The notes: generated by a model from the letters alone, not told the origin. A stretch of 64,000 nucleotides of DNA from Oscillospiraceae bacterium (GCA_022846095.1 AP025583.1:1426001-1490000), one strand, 5' to 3'. Shown: positions 18,197 through 27,534, numbered from the stretch's first letter. Numbers and translations: made by a program.

Positions 18197-18226
18197 ATTA
18201 TAACACCCGGGTGTACCGCAAGTCAA
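18197..18226 (-). promoter_or_regulatory. Promoter of the MATE operon
   Basis: TTGACT (18221-18226), 18-nt spacer, perfect TATAAT (18197-18202). It lies across the 3' end of the upstream acetyltransferase gene, so the MATE operon has its own promoter. Confidence 0.85.
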
Positions 18227-18722
18227 TACAGACCGCGCCGGGGAAGGGGATCTCGGTGTGGGTGCCGTCCCAGGCAAAGCCGTGGGCGGCATAAAAGCGC
18301 CGGGCCCCGTCGTTCTCCCGCAGGACGTAGACGTAAACCGCCGGGTACCCCTCCGCGCGCAGGCGGCGCAGGGCCTCCTCCATCAGCAGGGGGCCGTAGC
18401 CCTTGCCCTTCTCGTCCGGGTGGGCGTAGAAGGAGCGTATCTCCCCCCAGCCCGCGCAGCCCGGCTCCTGGCCCCGGCCCGCGCCATAGCTGCAGCAGGC
18501 CACCGGGGTGTCCCCCCGGTACAGGAGCAGCCCGCGGCACCGCCCGGACGTGTAGTCCGCCCGGAAAAAGGGCACCCAGCGCTCGTCGGTGATCTCCCGG
18601 GCCATGTAGTCGCCGGGCACCGCGCCCCGGTAGGTGGTCCGCCAGCCCAGGGCGTGGATGAGGCTCATGGCCTTGAAGTGCGCGTCCGTGCAGGCGTCCA
18701 CAAAATGCAGATCGTCGCTCAT
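18198..18722 (-). CDS. GNAT-family N-acetyltransferase
   Basis: 174 aa, last gene of the activase operon. It has the GNAT fold motifs: a YTSGRCRGLLLYRGDTPVAC strand pair, then motif A with acetyl-CoA loop (EIRSFYAHPDEKGKGYGPLLMEEA), then a VYVYVLRENDGARRFYAAHGF end, which is typical of the family. The ATG at 18722 overlaps the stop of the dehydratase-like gene (ATGA). Acetyl acceptor unknown. The linkage to the dehydratase-like protein is positional only. Confidence 0.9.
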   Translation of the reverse strand: MSDDLHFVDACTDAHFKAMSLIHALGWRTTYRGAVPGDYMAREITDERWVPFFRADYTSGRCRGLLLYRGDTPVACCSYGAGRGQEPGCAGWGEIRSFYAHPDEKGKGYGPLLMEEALRRLRAEGYPAVYVYVLRENDGARRFYAAHGFAWDGTHTEIPFPGAVCIDLRYTRVL

Positions 18723-20047
18723 ACGGCGGCGGGCTCCCGCTCCGCGGCGGGGGCGGCCGGCTCCGCCGCGCCCTCCTCGTGCTCCTTGGCCAGGGCGCGG
18801 GCGTTGGCCAGCATGAGCTTGATGCGGTTCTCCTGGTTGATCTTCGTGGCGCCGGGGTCGTAGTCGATGGCCACGATGTTGCTCCAGGGGTAGTCGTCCT
18901 TCAGCTTGCGGATCATGCCCTTGCCCACGATGTGGTTGGGCAGGCAGCCGAAGGGCTGGGTGCACACGATGTTGGGCACCCCGGTGTGGATGAGCTCCAG
19001 CATCTCGGCGGTGAGGAGCCAGCCCTCGCCCATCTTGTTGCCGTCGCCCAGATAGCCCTTGATGTAGCTGTGCAGCTCGTCGAAGTCGCCGGGGGCGCGG
19101 AAGCGGTTCGAGCGCTTGAGGGCGTCGATCATGGCCCGCTGGTGCTTCTTGATGTAGTTGCCGAACACGCGGCAGAACGCCTGCTTAATCCACTTGCCGC
19201 CGTAGAGATCCACGTCCACGTCCCGGTTGTAGATCTTGAAAATGACGAAGTCCACCAGCCCCGGCACCACCGGCTCGGCCCCCTCGGAGAGGAGGAACTG
19301 CTCCAGGTTGTTGTTGCCCAGGGGGGAGTACTTGACATAAATCTCGCCCACCACGCCCACGCGGACCTTCTGCTCCCCGGCCACGGGCACGGCCTTGAAC
19401 ACGTCGATGATCCGGTCGAAGTTGGCCACCATGGATTTGTAGCTCATGCCCTTGCCCCGGCCCATATCCTCCAGCAGGAAGTCCATACAGGTCTCGATGG
19501 CCCGGTCGGCGTCGCCGGGCGTGACCTCGTAGGGCCGCACCTGGTTGGCGGCGTTCATGATAATATCGCCGTAGAACACCGCGTAGAGGGCCTTGCGGAT
19601 GAAGGGCAGGGTCAGCTTGAAGCCGGGGTTGTGCTCCAGTCCCGACATGTTCACCGAGATCACGGGCACGTAGCTCAGATCCGCCTTCTCCAGGGCCTTG
19701 CGCAGCATGTGGATGTAGTTGGAGGCCCGGCAGCCGCCGCCGGTCTGGGTGATGACCAGGGCCACCTTGTGGGGGTCGTATTTCCCGCTCTTCACCGCGT
19801 CGATCAGCTGGCCGATGACCAGGATGGCGGGGAAGCAGGCGTCGTTGTGGACGTACTTCTGCCCGTAGTCCAGGATGCTCTTGCCCGTGGTGTTGAGCAT
19901 CTCCACGTTGTAGCCCATGGTCTGGATGACCCGCACCAGCATGGCGAAGTGCATGGGGAGCATCTGGGGCACCAGGAGTGTGTATTCCTTGCGCATCTCC
20001 TCGGTAAAGAGGAGGCGGCCGGTCTTGTCGTATTTGAGTTCTGCCAT
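18719..20047 (-). CDS. 2-hydroxyacyl-CoA dehydratase-like (HgdB-type) subunit, stand-alone
   Basis: A 442-aa protein matching the C-terminal part of the large (~1400-aa) clostridial activase/dehydratase-like proteins. Conserved cysteines occur in HNDACFPAILVIGQL, TQTGGGCRASNY and CTQPFGCLPNHIVGKG, suggesting an iron-sulfur cofactor. In most relatives this part is fused to the ATPase part, which here is a separate gene (20880-23846). The two lengths add up to the fused size. The GAAAGGATC site and ATG at 20047 give the start. It lies after palindromic repeats in the operon gap. The physiological reaction of this subfamily is unknown. Confidence 0.82.
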   Translation of the reverse strand: MAELKYDKTGRLLFTEEMRKEYTLLVPQMLPMHFAMLVRVIQTMGYNVEMLNTTGKSILDYGQKYVHNDACFPAILVIGQLIDAVKSGKYDPHKVALVITQTGGGCRASNYIHMLRKALEKADLSYVPVISVNMSGLEHNPGFKLTLPFIRKALYAVFYGDIIMNAANQVRPYEVTPGDADRAIETCMDFLLEDMGRGKGMSYKSMVANFDRIIDVFKAVPVAGEQKVRVGVVGEIYVKYSPLGNNNLEQFLLSEGAEPVVPGLVDFVIFKIYNRDVDVDLYGGKWIKQAFCRVFGNYIKKHQRAMIDALKRSNRFRAPGDFDELHSYIKGYLGDGNKMGEGWLLTAEMLELIHTGVPNIVCTQPFGCLPNHIVGKGMIRKLKDDYPWSNIVAIDYDPGATKINQENRIKLMLANARALAKEHEEGAAEPAAPAAEREPAAV

Positions 20048-20078
20048 AGTGTTTTAGATCCTTTCGGAAGCGTTTGGC

Positions 20079-20137
20079 GGGCCGTTCGTGAACGGCCCTT
20101 ACAGGGGCTGGGCGTAGGGGCGGCTCACGAATCGCCC
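20079..20137. repeat. Inverted pair of REP-like palindromes
   Basis: GGGCCGTTCGTGAACGGCCC + TTACAGG (20079-20105) and the reverse-oriented GTAGGGGCGGCTCACGAATC + GCCC (20114-20137). It has the same head-to-head arrangement as 62660-62750. It fills the gap between the first GNAT gene and the dehydratase-like gene. Confidence 0.82.
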
Positions 20138-20880
20138 GCTCTTTTTGCGTGTAAATAGCCGAAGGCGGGGCGGAAGCCCGCCCGGAAGGCCACGTTTTGG
20201 GAGACGATGTGGCTCTCCGCGGTGCCGTAGAAGGGCACGATGTCCCGTTGCAGCAGCGCCTGCGCCAGCAGAGCGGTCAGGTTGGCGGCCAGGCCCCGGC
20301 CCCGGAAGGGGGGCAGCACCACGATGCCGATCTGCCACAGACGCGCCCCGTCCCGGCTGGCCCCCGCCATGGCGATGGGCGCGCCGTCCCCGTCCAGGGC
20401 GGCCACGGCCAGCATGTCGGGGAAGAGGGGGTTGAAGGCCAGCGGGCCGTCCCAACGGGGGTCCCCCCGGAACTGCTCCAGTTCCTCCCCCTCGTACCAC
20501 GCCACCGGGCCCAGGGGCTCCACGGCGGGGTAGGGCAGGGCGGGCAGGAAGTAGCGGCAGGCCTCGTCAATCTCACAGCCCAGCGGGGCCAGGGCGGCGT
20601 CGATCTGCCGCAGGAATTTGGGCTTGAAGAGCCACTGCGCCTGCCGGGGGAGTAAATACTCCTGCGCCCAGCCCAGCAGCGCCGGGGCGCAGGCCGCCGA
20701 GAGCTTGCCGTTCCAAATTGCGATCTCCAGCACCGGGGGGTGTTCGTCGTACCGCCTGCGGCCGGGCAGCGCTCGCCAGAGGGAGACCGTGTTCCCCGGC
20801 CCGTCGAGCAGCTCCGCCCCGCAGCCCAGGTCCAGGGCGAGCTGGTTCCGGACGACGCGCCGCATCTCCTCCGGGCGCAT
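20125..20880 (-). CDS. GNAT-family N-acetyltransferase (two-domain)
   Basis: 251 aa. The C-terminal ~110 residues hold the GNAT motif A (QIGIVVLPPFRGRGLAANL) and the end motif SHIVSQNVAFRAGF. The N-terminal ~130 residues have no family that I recognise. Its ATG shares one base with the activase stop (TAATG), so it is translationally coupled. Its last codons read into the repeat at 20113-20137, suggesting the repeat has reached or replaced the 3' end. Acceptor unknown. Confidence 0.88.
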   Translation of the reverse strand: MRPEEMRRVVRNQLALDLGCGAELLDGPGNTVSLWRALPGRRRYDEHPPVLEIAIWNGKLSAACAPALLGWAQEYLLPRQAQWLFKPKFLRQIDAALAPLGCEIDEACRYFLPALPYPAVEPLGPVAWYEGEELEQFRGDPRWDGPLAFNPLFPDMLAVAALDGDGAPIAMAGASRDGARLWQIGIVVLPPFRGRGLAANLTALLAQALLQRDIVPFYGTAESHIVSQNVAFRAGFRPAFGYLHAKRAGDS

Positions 20881-23846
20881 TATGAAAGCTTTCTTTGGTC
20901 ACTTTCTTTCTCGAAAGAAAGCGACCGGGCGTCCATGGCGGCCATGAGGGAGCGGATGCGGATCTTCACGGCGCCCAGGTTGTTGATGTCGTCGATCTTG
21001 AGCTGGGTGTAGAGCTTGCCGCCCTCCTCCAGGATGGTGCGCAGCTCGTCGGTGGTGATGGCGTCGGTGCCGCAGCCGAAGGAGACCAGCTGCACCACCT
21101 GCATGTCCGGCTGGGTGCAGACGTAGCGGGCGGCGTTGTACATCCGGCTCTGGAAGGTCCACTGGTTGAGCACCTTCCGGGGGGCGTACCCCTCCAGGTA
21201 GGACAGGGCGTCCTCGGTGACCAGCACGAAGCCGAAGGAGGTGATGAGGTCGTTGATGCCGTGGTTGATCTCCGGGTCGATGTGGTAGGGCCGGCCGCAG
21301 ACCACCAGGATGTTCAGGCCGTGGGCGCGGGCGTAGTCGATGTACTGCTTGCCGGTGGCGCGTATGTCGTCCAGATAGGCGTCGTAGGCGGCGTAGGCCG
21401 CGCGCACCGCCGCCCTCGTCTCCCGGGCGCTCACGCCGAACTCGGCCTCCATCAGCGCCGCCGCCCGCTTCTCAAAGTCCTTGTGCCGCCACAGGCCCAC
21501 GTAGGGGTCCAGGAATTTGGTCTGCTTCAGCGCGGGCACGTTGGCGGAGAGCAGCTCGGGGTAGTAGGCCACCACGGGGCAGTTGAAGTGGTTGTCGCCG
21601 ATGCCCTCGTCGTTGTTGTAGGACATGCAGGGGTACCAAATGGCGTCCACCCCCGCCTCCACCAGCTCCTCCACGTGGCCGTGGAGCAGCTTTGCGGGGT
21701 AGCACACCGTGTCCGAGGGGATGGTGTGCTGGCCCTTGAGGTAGAGCTTGCGGGAGGACTCGGGGGAGAGCAGCACCTCAAAGTTGAGCTTTGTAAAGAA
21801 CTCGAACCAGAAGGGCAGGTTCTCGTACATGTTCAGGCCGAAGGGGATGCCGATCCGGCCCCGGGAGCCGTCGCCGTCCCCCTTGCCGTCCATGGCGCGC
21901 AGCTTCTTGTACTTGTAGGTCATCAGGTCGGGCAGCTCGTTCTTCTCCTTGCCCAGGGGGCGGGAGCAGCGGTTGCCGGAGATGAACCTGCGCCCGGCGT
22001 CAAACTGGTTGACGGTGAGGGAGCAGTGGTTGGTGCACAGGCCGCAGGTCACGGGCTTGGCCGTGTGGGTGAAGGACTGCAAATCCGCCTGCGTCAGCAG
22101 GGCGGAGCGCTCCAGATGCAGGTCCCGGGCGGCCAGGGCGGCCCCGAAGGCCCCCATGATGCCCGCGATGGTGGGCCGGGTCACGTCCCGCTCCAGCTCC
22201 AGCTCGAAGGCCCGGAGCACCGCGTCGTTGTGGAAGGTGCCGCCCTGCACCACGATGTGCCTGCCCAGATCGTCGGCGCTGGCGGCCCGGATGACCTTGT
22301 ACACCGCGTTTTTGACGATGGAGATGGACAGACCCGCGCTGATGTCCTCCACGCCGGCCCCGTCCTTCTGGGCCTGCTTCACGCTGGAGTTCATGAACAC
22401 GGTGCAGCGGGAGCCCAGGTTCACCGGGTGGGGGGCGAAGAGGCCGATTTTTGCGAAGTCGGCGATGGAGTAGCCCAGGGCCCGGGCGAAGGTCTCGATG
22501 AAGGAGCCGCAGCCGGAGGAGCAGGCCTCGTTGAGCATGATGGAGTCCACCGCGCCGTTGCGGATCTTGAAGCACTTCATGTCCTGCCCGCCGATGTCGA
22601 TGATAAAGTCCACGTCGGGCTCGAAGTGGGCGGCGGCGTTGTAGTGGGCCACCGTCTCCACCAGGCCCAGGTCGCAGGAAAAGGCGTTTTTAATCAGCTC
22701 CTCGCCGTACCCGGTGACGGCGGAGCCCTTGATTTGAATGCGGTCCCCGCACAGGCGGTAGATCTCCCGCAGCTGCTCCAGCACGATGGCCACGGGGTTG
22801 CCCTGGTTGGAGTGGTAGTAGGTGTACAGCAGCCCGCCGTCGGCGGCAATCAGGGCCACCTTGGTGGTGGTGGAGCCCGCGTCGATGCCCAGCCACGCGT
22901 CGCCGGAGTAGGTGTTGATGTCCACCTCCGGGGGGTGCTTGGCGTTGTGGCGGTTCAGGAAGGTATCGTAGTCCGCCTGATCCGTGAAGAGGGGGGGCAT
23001 GGTGTCCACGGTGTTGGTGGCGTCCACGCTGTCCTCCAGCTTTTTCAGCAGCGCGTCGAAGGGGTGCTCGGCGTAGTCCGAGGCGCACAGCGCCGCGCCG
23101 ATGCCCGCAAAGCAGTCGCCGTCCTGGGGGAAGACCGCGTGCTCCCCGTCCAGGTGCAGCGTCTCCACGAAGCGCTCCCGCAGGCCCATGAGGAAGTGCA
23201 GCGGCCCGCCCAAAAAGACGATTTTGCCCTTGAGCTCCCGGCCCTGGGTCAGCCCGGCCACCGTCTGGTCCACCACGGCCTGGAAGATGGAGGCCGCCAC
23301 GTCCTCCTTCCGCCCGCCCTGGTTCAGGATGGGCTGGATGTCGCTCTTGGCGAACACGCCGCAGCGGGAGGCGATGGGGTAGATCTTCTCGTGCTTGAGG
23401 GAGAGCTTGTCGAGCTCGTCGGCGCCCACGTTCATCAGCGTGGCCATCTGGTCGATGAAGGCCCCGGTGCCGCCGGCGCAGGAGCCGTTCATCCGCTCCT
23501 CCAGCGCGCCGCCGAAGAAGATGATCTTCGCGTCCTCGCCGCCCAGCTCAATGACCGCATCGGTATCGGGGTAGAACTCCCGCACGGCGGCGGCGGTGGC
23601 GTAGACCTCCTGCACGAAGTCGATGCCCGCGGCCTTGGCCACGCCCAGCCCGGCCGAGCCGGTAATCACCAGGCGCACGTCCCTGCCCGCCAGTTTGTCC
23701 TGGATGGCGTGCAGGGTCTCGCAGGCCTTTTCCCGGGCCTTGGAGTAGTGCCGCTCGTAGGAGCGGAAGAGGAGCTTGTTGTGCTCGTCCAGCACCACGA
23801 CCTTGACTGTGGTGGAACCGATGTCGATGCCGATGCGAAGGCTCAT
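20880..23846 (-). CDS. Acyl-CoA dehydratase activase-like protein (tandem BadF/BcrA ATPase + DUF2229)
   Basis: 988 aa. There are two ASKHA/BadF-type ATPase domains in tandem, each opening with the phosphate loop (GIDIGSTTVK at ~6 and GIDAGSTTTK at ~320). Each carries the cysteine that holds a bridging 4Fe-4S cluster (NGSCAGGTGAF and ACSSGCGSF). A CGLCTNHCSLTV cysteine motif (~residue 605) opens the DUF2229-like part. Archetypal activases drive an ATP-dependent electron transfer to 2-hydroxyacyl-CoA dehydratases. This large subfamily is widespread in clostridia and its substrate is not known. Here the dehydratase-like module is a separate downstream gene. Confidence 0.88.
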   Translation of the reverse strand: MSLRIGIDIGSTTVKVVVLDEHNKLLFRSYERHYSKAREKACETLHAIQDKLAGRDVRLVITGSAGLGVAKAAGIDFVQEVYATAAAVREFYPDTDAVIELGGEDAKIIFFGGALEERMNGSCAGGTGAFIDQMATLMNVGADELDKLSLKHEKIYPIASRCGVFAKSDIQPILNQGGRKEDVAASIFQAVVDQTVAGLTQGRELKGKIVFLGGPLHFLMGLRERFVETLHLDGEHAVFPQDGDCFAGIGAALCASDYAEHPFDALLKKLEDSVDATNTVDTMPPLFTDQADYDTFLNRHNAKHPPEVDINTYSGDAWLGIDAGSTTTKVALIAADGGLLYTYYHSNQGNPVAIVLEQLREIYRLCGDRIQIKGSAVTGYGEELIKNAFSCDLGLVETVAHYNAAAHFEPDVDFIIDIGGQDMKCFKIRNGAVDSIMLNEACSSGCGSFIETFARALGYSIADFAKIGLFAPHPVNLGSRCTVFMNSSVKQAQKDGAGVEDISAGLSISIVKNAVYKVIRAASADDLGRHIVVQGGTFHNDAVLRAFELELERDVTRPTIAGIMGAFGAALAARDLHLERSALLTQADLQSFTHTAKPVTCGLCTNHCSLTVNQFDAGRRFISGNRCSRPLGKEKNELPDLMTYKYKKLRAMDGKGDGDGSRGRIGIPFGLNMYENLPFWFEFFTKLNFEVLLSPESSRKLYLKGQHTIPSDTVCYPAKLLHGHVEELVEAGVDAIWYPCMSYNNDEGIGDNHFNCPVVAYYPELLSANVPALKQTKFLDPYVGLWRHKDFEKRAAALMEAEFGVSARETRAAVRAAYAAYDAYLDDIRATGKQYIDYARAHGLNILVVCGRPYHIDPEINHGINDLITSFGFVLVTEDALSYLEGYAPRKVLNQWTFQSRMYNAARYVCTQPDMQVVQLVSFGCGTDAITTDELRTILEEGGKLYTQLKIDDINNLGAVKIRIRSLMAAMDARSLSFEKESDQRKLS

Positions 23847-23890
23847 AGTTGTCTGTCTCCTTATATAGAGGTAAAAACCGCTTAAATCGT

Positions 23891-23919
23891 ATCCTACATA
23901 ATATTACATTCCCGCGCAA
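23891..23919 (-). promoter_or_regulatory. Probable promoter of the activase operon
   Basis: TTGCGC (23914-23919), 17-nt spacer, TAGGAT (23891-23896). AAGGAGAC precedes the ATG at 23846. The -10 is imperfect. Confidence 0.45.
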
Positions 23920-23999
23920 TTTACAACCCCAAAGCGCAGGATTAAAAAGTATGGTTATTATATAGGATAACAGGAGAAAAAGCAAGGGGAGGAAATGGG

Positions 24000-24031
24000 A
24001 AGGCCCGGACGCCTTGCGGCGTCCGGGCCGG
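24000..24031 (-). terminator. Hairpin after the SLH protein gene
   Basis: Perfect 12-bp stem (24002-24013 / 24018-24029), 80 nt past the stop. Only a weak T/C-rich tail follows. The rest of 23847-24110 shows nothing but the activase promoter. Confidence 0.65.
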
Positions 24032-24110
24032 TGCAGAAAACCGTACCTGGGGGAGTTTTGGAAGCGCATTTGAGTGGGATTCGGTACGGATTGCTGGTTG
24101 GGAAAAGGGG

Positions 24111-27100
24111 CTATGCCTCAGAAGCGCCGGGGTTGACCTCCGCACCGTTTACCTTGATGGTCATGCCCTCGGGCTTGGTAAAGGTTTTGGACGTGTTGGA
24201 CTCCCAGTACGCGGTGGAGATGCTTTCAGCGTCGATGCCGGTGACGGTGAGGGTGTCGGGGAAGTACTTCAGGGAGCCGAGGTTTGCTTTTGCACAGCCG
24301 CAGTCGTAGTGGCACTTGGTTACCGTGCCGCTGTTGGCGACGGTGATATTGCCGAAGAAGCCCACGTTTTTGCCGTCGGGCATCAGCGAGAGCAGATCCA
24401 CGGTGCCGCCCTCCGCGATGTTAAGGGTAATCTCGCCGATGTAGCCCCGCATGCAGGTATACAGGGTGCCCACCTTTGCGCCGTTATGTACGTTCATCGC
24501 GGCGGAGCCGGTAAATCCGTTGGCGCCGGAGACGGCGGAGTACAGGCCGGTATTGCCGGGCTCGCCGAGCTGGCCGTAAACGTCGCACACCACGCTGCCG
24601 ATGCCGCCGTAGGAGTAGCTGCTGCCGAAGTAGTGGGTGACCTTAGCGGTGGCGGCAATGGTGACCTGGGCCTCGCCGACGTAGCTGTTGGCGGTAGACG
24701 CAATGGGTTTTTCAGCGTTGTACTGGATGGTCTCGGTGATGGCGGAGTCCACGGAGGCCTGCCCGCCGGCGTAGATAAGGCCCACGGTGCCCCTGATGTC
24801 CAATACTACCTTGTCCAACTGGGCCTTGCTGGTCTTGTCGCCGTTGGAGATAAGGCCGCCGCCGTAGATACTGCCAACGGCCGCACCGTCCGCCACGGTG
24901 ATGGTGGTGGTGCCCTTGACGTCCACCTGGTGGCCGCCGCCGAAGAGCACGGCTACTTTTCCGCTTTCAATGGTAATGCTGGGGCTCTTTTCAATGGCGG
25001 CGGTGTTGGCTTTGCCGCCCGCGAAGATGACGAGGCCGCCCTCGGCCTTGGCGGCTTCGGTCTGCGCGACCCCCGTGGCGGACTTGGCATAGGTAAAGAT
25101 CTTGTCCCCAACGGTGACGAACAGGCCGTCGGCGCCGTCAGACCGGACGGTGACGTCCTTGCCGTCGGCGTAGAACACGTTGTAGTAGTACTTGCCCTTA
25201 TCGGCGATCTGAACCTTCTCCTCCACGGTGAGCGGCGCGGCCCAGCGGGCGTACAGGGTGGTGTCGGCCGTGACGGTGTCGTTGGCGAAATCCCACTTTG
25301 TAATGTAAGTATCTTCCTTGTACCAACCCTCGAAGGTGTAGCCGTCCTTGGTAGGAGCTTCAGGTGCGGTAATCTTATCGCCCTTGTTCAAATCAATGAG
25401 CTTATCCACCGCGGCACCGTCCTTGCTGTCAAAGGTGACGGTGAGCGGAGGCTCCCACTTGGCGTACAGATCCAGGTTGCCGGTCACGTTGGCGTCAAAA
25501 TCCCACTGGGAGGTATAGGCGTCCTCAGTGTACCAGCCGGCAAAGCTGTAGTGGTCGCGGGTGGGGTCGGCGGGCTTGGCGGCGGGGGTGCCCCGCACGG
25601 CGTAGATATTCTTGTCCGCCGTCTCGCCGTCCTGGTAGTGCAGCTTTACGGTCCAGTAATTGTCGCTCCACCGGGCGTACAGATCCATATCGCCGGTGAC
25701 GGGGGCGTTGAAGTCCCACGCGCTGCCGCCCTCGGGGGCGTTATACCAGCCCACGAAGCTGTACAGGTCGCGGTCAGGGGCATCAGGCTCCTCCATAGCC
25801 ACGCCGTGGGAGACGGTGTAGACCTTGTTGGCGGGCGCGCCCTCGAAGTTGTAGTGGACGGTGACGTCGTGCTCGCCGGGCACCCACTTGGCATAGAGGG
25901 TCACGTCGGCGGTCACGGTGTCGTTGGCAAAATCCCAGGCCGCGGTGCAGGCCTCGTCCTTGTACCAGCCGCCGAAGGTGTAGTCGGCCTTAGTGGGGGC
26001 GGGGGAGGGCTCGGTGAGCTTAGAGCCCACGCTCACGGTCTGCTGGAGGAAATAAGGATTGTTGCCGCGGCCGTCGTCATAGGACACGGTGTATCTGGTG
26101 ACGCTGGGGCCGGTGCCGCCGCCGGTGGTGCTGCCGCCGCCGGTGGTTCCGGTGGTCTCGCCGGGCTTGACCTCCTTGCCGTCCACGGTGACGGGGTCGG
26201 CGTTCTTGCCCACGGTGACCTCGGTGCCCTTGGTATCCACGGCCACGCCGCTGCCGGCGGTGACCTCGACGGTCTTGACGGTGCCCTCGCCCGCGATCTT
26301 CACGTCGTCGGCGGAGGTCTTGACGGCGTCGATGGAGCCGCCCTTGGCCACGTTGACATCAGCGCCGGAAGCGGTAGCGGAGATGTCCACGCTCTTGACG
26401 GTGCCGGAGACCTTCAGCTCGGAATCGGCGCCGGCCAGGGAGACGGAGGAGACGGTGCCGCCCACGGAGAGGGAGGCGGAGGAGGCGGACTCGGTGGTCA
26501 TGACCGCGTCGGCCTTGCCGTCCACGGTCACGGCGGCCTTGGCCGCGTCCACGAGGATGTCGCCCGCGGCGGCGTCCTTGTCCACGGTGAGCTTGGCGCC
26601 GTCGGCGGCGACGTACACGTCGCCCACGGTGCTCTTGCCGGTGACGGTAACGGCAGCGCCGCCGGCCTTGGGGGCCACCACGAGGTTCTCGGCCACGGCG
26701 GCGTCCTTGAGGGTCACGCCGTCGGCCACCACGATGACCAGGCCCTTGACCTCGCCGGAGATCACCTGGCCGGGCTCGTTGGCGTACACGCCCACGATGT
26801 TGTCCAGCAGCTTGGCGACGGAGGCGCGGTTGACGCTGAGGGTGGGGGCCACCTGGTTTCCGCCCACGCCGGAGATCATGCCCCGCTCGGCCAGAGCGGC
26901 CATGGCGTCTTCCGCCCAGGAGGGGACGGAGGCGGCGTCGGCGAAGCTGAGGCCGGAGGCGGCCTTGGGCTGGATGTTGAGTGCGCGGCAGAGGAGCACG
27001 GCCATCTCGGCCCGGCTGATCTCCGCGTTGGGGTTGGCGTTGACGCCGTCGCCCCGCATGACGCCCGCGGCGGCCAGCTTGAGCACGGCGTCGGCGAACC

Positions 27101-27383
27101 AGGCGTCATTGGGTACGTCCTTGAAGGTGTTCTGAGCCTTCTCGGTGTAGCCCAGCAGGTTGACCAGCATCTGCGCGAACTCGGCGCGGGTCATGGTCTT
27201 GTCGGGCTGGAAGCCGCTGCCGGTGCCGTTCATGACGCCGGCGCCGGCCCAGCGGTCGACGGAGGTCTGGGCCCAGTGGCCGTCCGTATCGGTGAAGGAC
27301 GCGCCCTGGGCGGCGAATGCCGGGGTCAGCAGGGAGGCCAGCATGGCCAGGGTGAGGACCAGGGATAAGAGTTTACGCTTCAT
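24111..27383 (-). CDS. S-layer-homology (SLH) surface protein with InlB-type beta-repeats
   Basis: A 1090-aa exported cell-wall protein. Signal peptide MKRKLLSLVLTLAMLASLL...AFA. Three SLH domains (about residues 28-200; e.g. FTDTDGHWAQ, RAEFAQMLVNLLGY, ISRAEMAVLLCRALN) should bind the wall polymer non-covalently. A Val/Ala-rich repetitive region (~205-400) looks like a beta-solenoid. A Gly/Thr linker leads into four ~70-aa Flg_new/InlB-type repeats (FxGWY...WDF...LYAKW), then a Gly-rich solenoid-like C-terminus with IYGGG/IYAGG turns. Adhesin or S-layer-associated structural role is inference. Regulation is probably through the leader RNA upstream. Confidence 0.9.
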   Translation of the reverse strand: MKRKLLSLVLTLAMLASLLTPAFAAQGASFTDTDGHWAQTSVDRWAGAGVMNGTGSGFQPDKTMTRAEFAQMLVNLLGYTEKAQNTFKDVPNDAWFADAVLKLAAAGVMRGDGVNANPNAEISRAEMAVLLCRALNIQPKAASGLSFADAASVPSWAEDAMAALAERGMISGVGGNQVAPTLSVNRASVAKLLDNIVGVYANEPGQVISGEVKGLVIVVADGVTLKDAAVAENLVVAPKAGGAAVTVTGKSTVGDVYVAADGAKLTVDKDAAAGDILVDAAKAAVTVDGKADAVMTTESASSASLSVGGTVSSVSLAGADSELKVSGTVKSVDISATASGADVNVAKGGSIDAVKTSADDVKIAGEGTVKTVEVTAGSGVAVDTKGTEVTVGKNADPVTVDGKEVKPGETTGTTGGGSTTGGGTGPSVTRYTVSYDDGRGNNPYFLQQTVSVGSKLTEPSPAPTKADYTFGGWYKDEACTAAWDFANDTVTADVTLYAKWVPGEHDVTVHYNFEGAPANKVYTVSHGVAMEEPDAPDRDLYSFVGWYNAPEGGSAWDFNAPVTGDMDLYARWSDNYWTVKLHYQDGETADKNIYAVRGTPAAKPADPTRDHYSFAGWYTEDAYTSQWDFDANVTGNLDLYAKWEPPLTVTFDSKDGAAVDKLIDLNKGDKITAPEAPTKDGYTFEGWYKEDTYITKWDFANDTVTADTTLYARWAAPLTVEEKVQIADKGKYYYNVFYADGKDVTVRSDGADGLFVTVGDKIFTYAKSATGVAQTEAAKAEGGLVIFAGGKANTAAIEKSPSITIESGKVAVLFGGGHQVDVKGTTTITVADGAAVGSIYGGGLISNGDKTSKAQLDKVVLDIRGTVGLIYAGGQASVDSAITETIQYNAEKPIASTANSYVGEAQVTIAATAKVTHYFGSSYSYGGIGSVVCDVYGQLGEPGNTGLYSAVSGANGFTGSAAMNVHNGAKVGTLYTCMRGYIGEITLNIAEGGTVDLLSLMPDGKNVGFFGNITVANSGTVTKCHYDCGCAKANLGSLKYFPDTLTVTGIDAESISTAYWESNTSKTFTKPEGMTIKVNGAEVNPGASEA
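25235..26100 (-). repeat. Four InlB/Flg_new protein repeats within the SLH gene
   Basis: Four consecutive coding repeats of about 68-72 codons share the frame PTxxxYxFxGWYxxxxxxxxWDFxxxVTxxxxLYAxW. They diverge at DNA level, so this is an old amplification. Confidence 0.85.
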
Positions 27384-27402
27384 TTCATCACTCCCATTTT
27401 CG

Positions 27403-27534
27403 TTTTTTCCGGAAAAAACAGGTTCCCCGCCATGGCGGGGAACCTAATATACCTGGATACGACGCCGCACCGCAGGTGGTCCACACCATGACAAAGCGCC
27501 GCTCTTCCTTGCGCGGGGCAGATCTGCGCTTCCA
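27403..27534 (-). ncRNA. Structured leader RNA with terminator upstream of the SLH gene
   Basis: A ~150-nt leader runs from the promoter at 27541-27568 to the SLH start. It can form AAGCGC/GCGCTT, the mutually exclusive GGTG/CACC and CACC/GGTG pairings, and a strong hairpin (27421-27444) followed by TGTTTTTT. The 16-nt palindrome TTTTTTCCGGAAAAAA (27403-27418) then separates it from the ribosome site. I do not recognise a known riboswitch class. Attenuation is inference. Confidence 0.6.
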
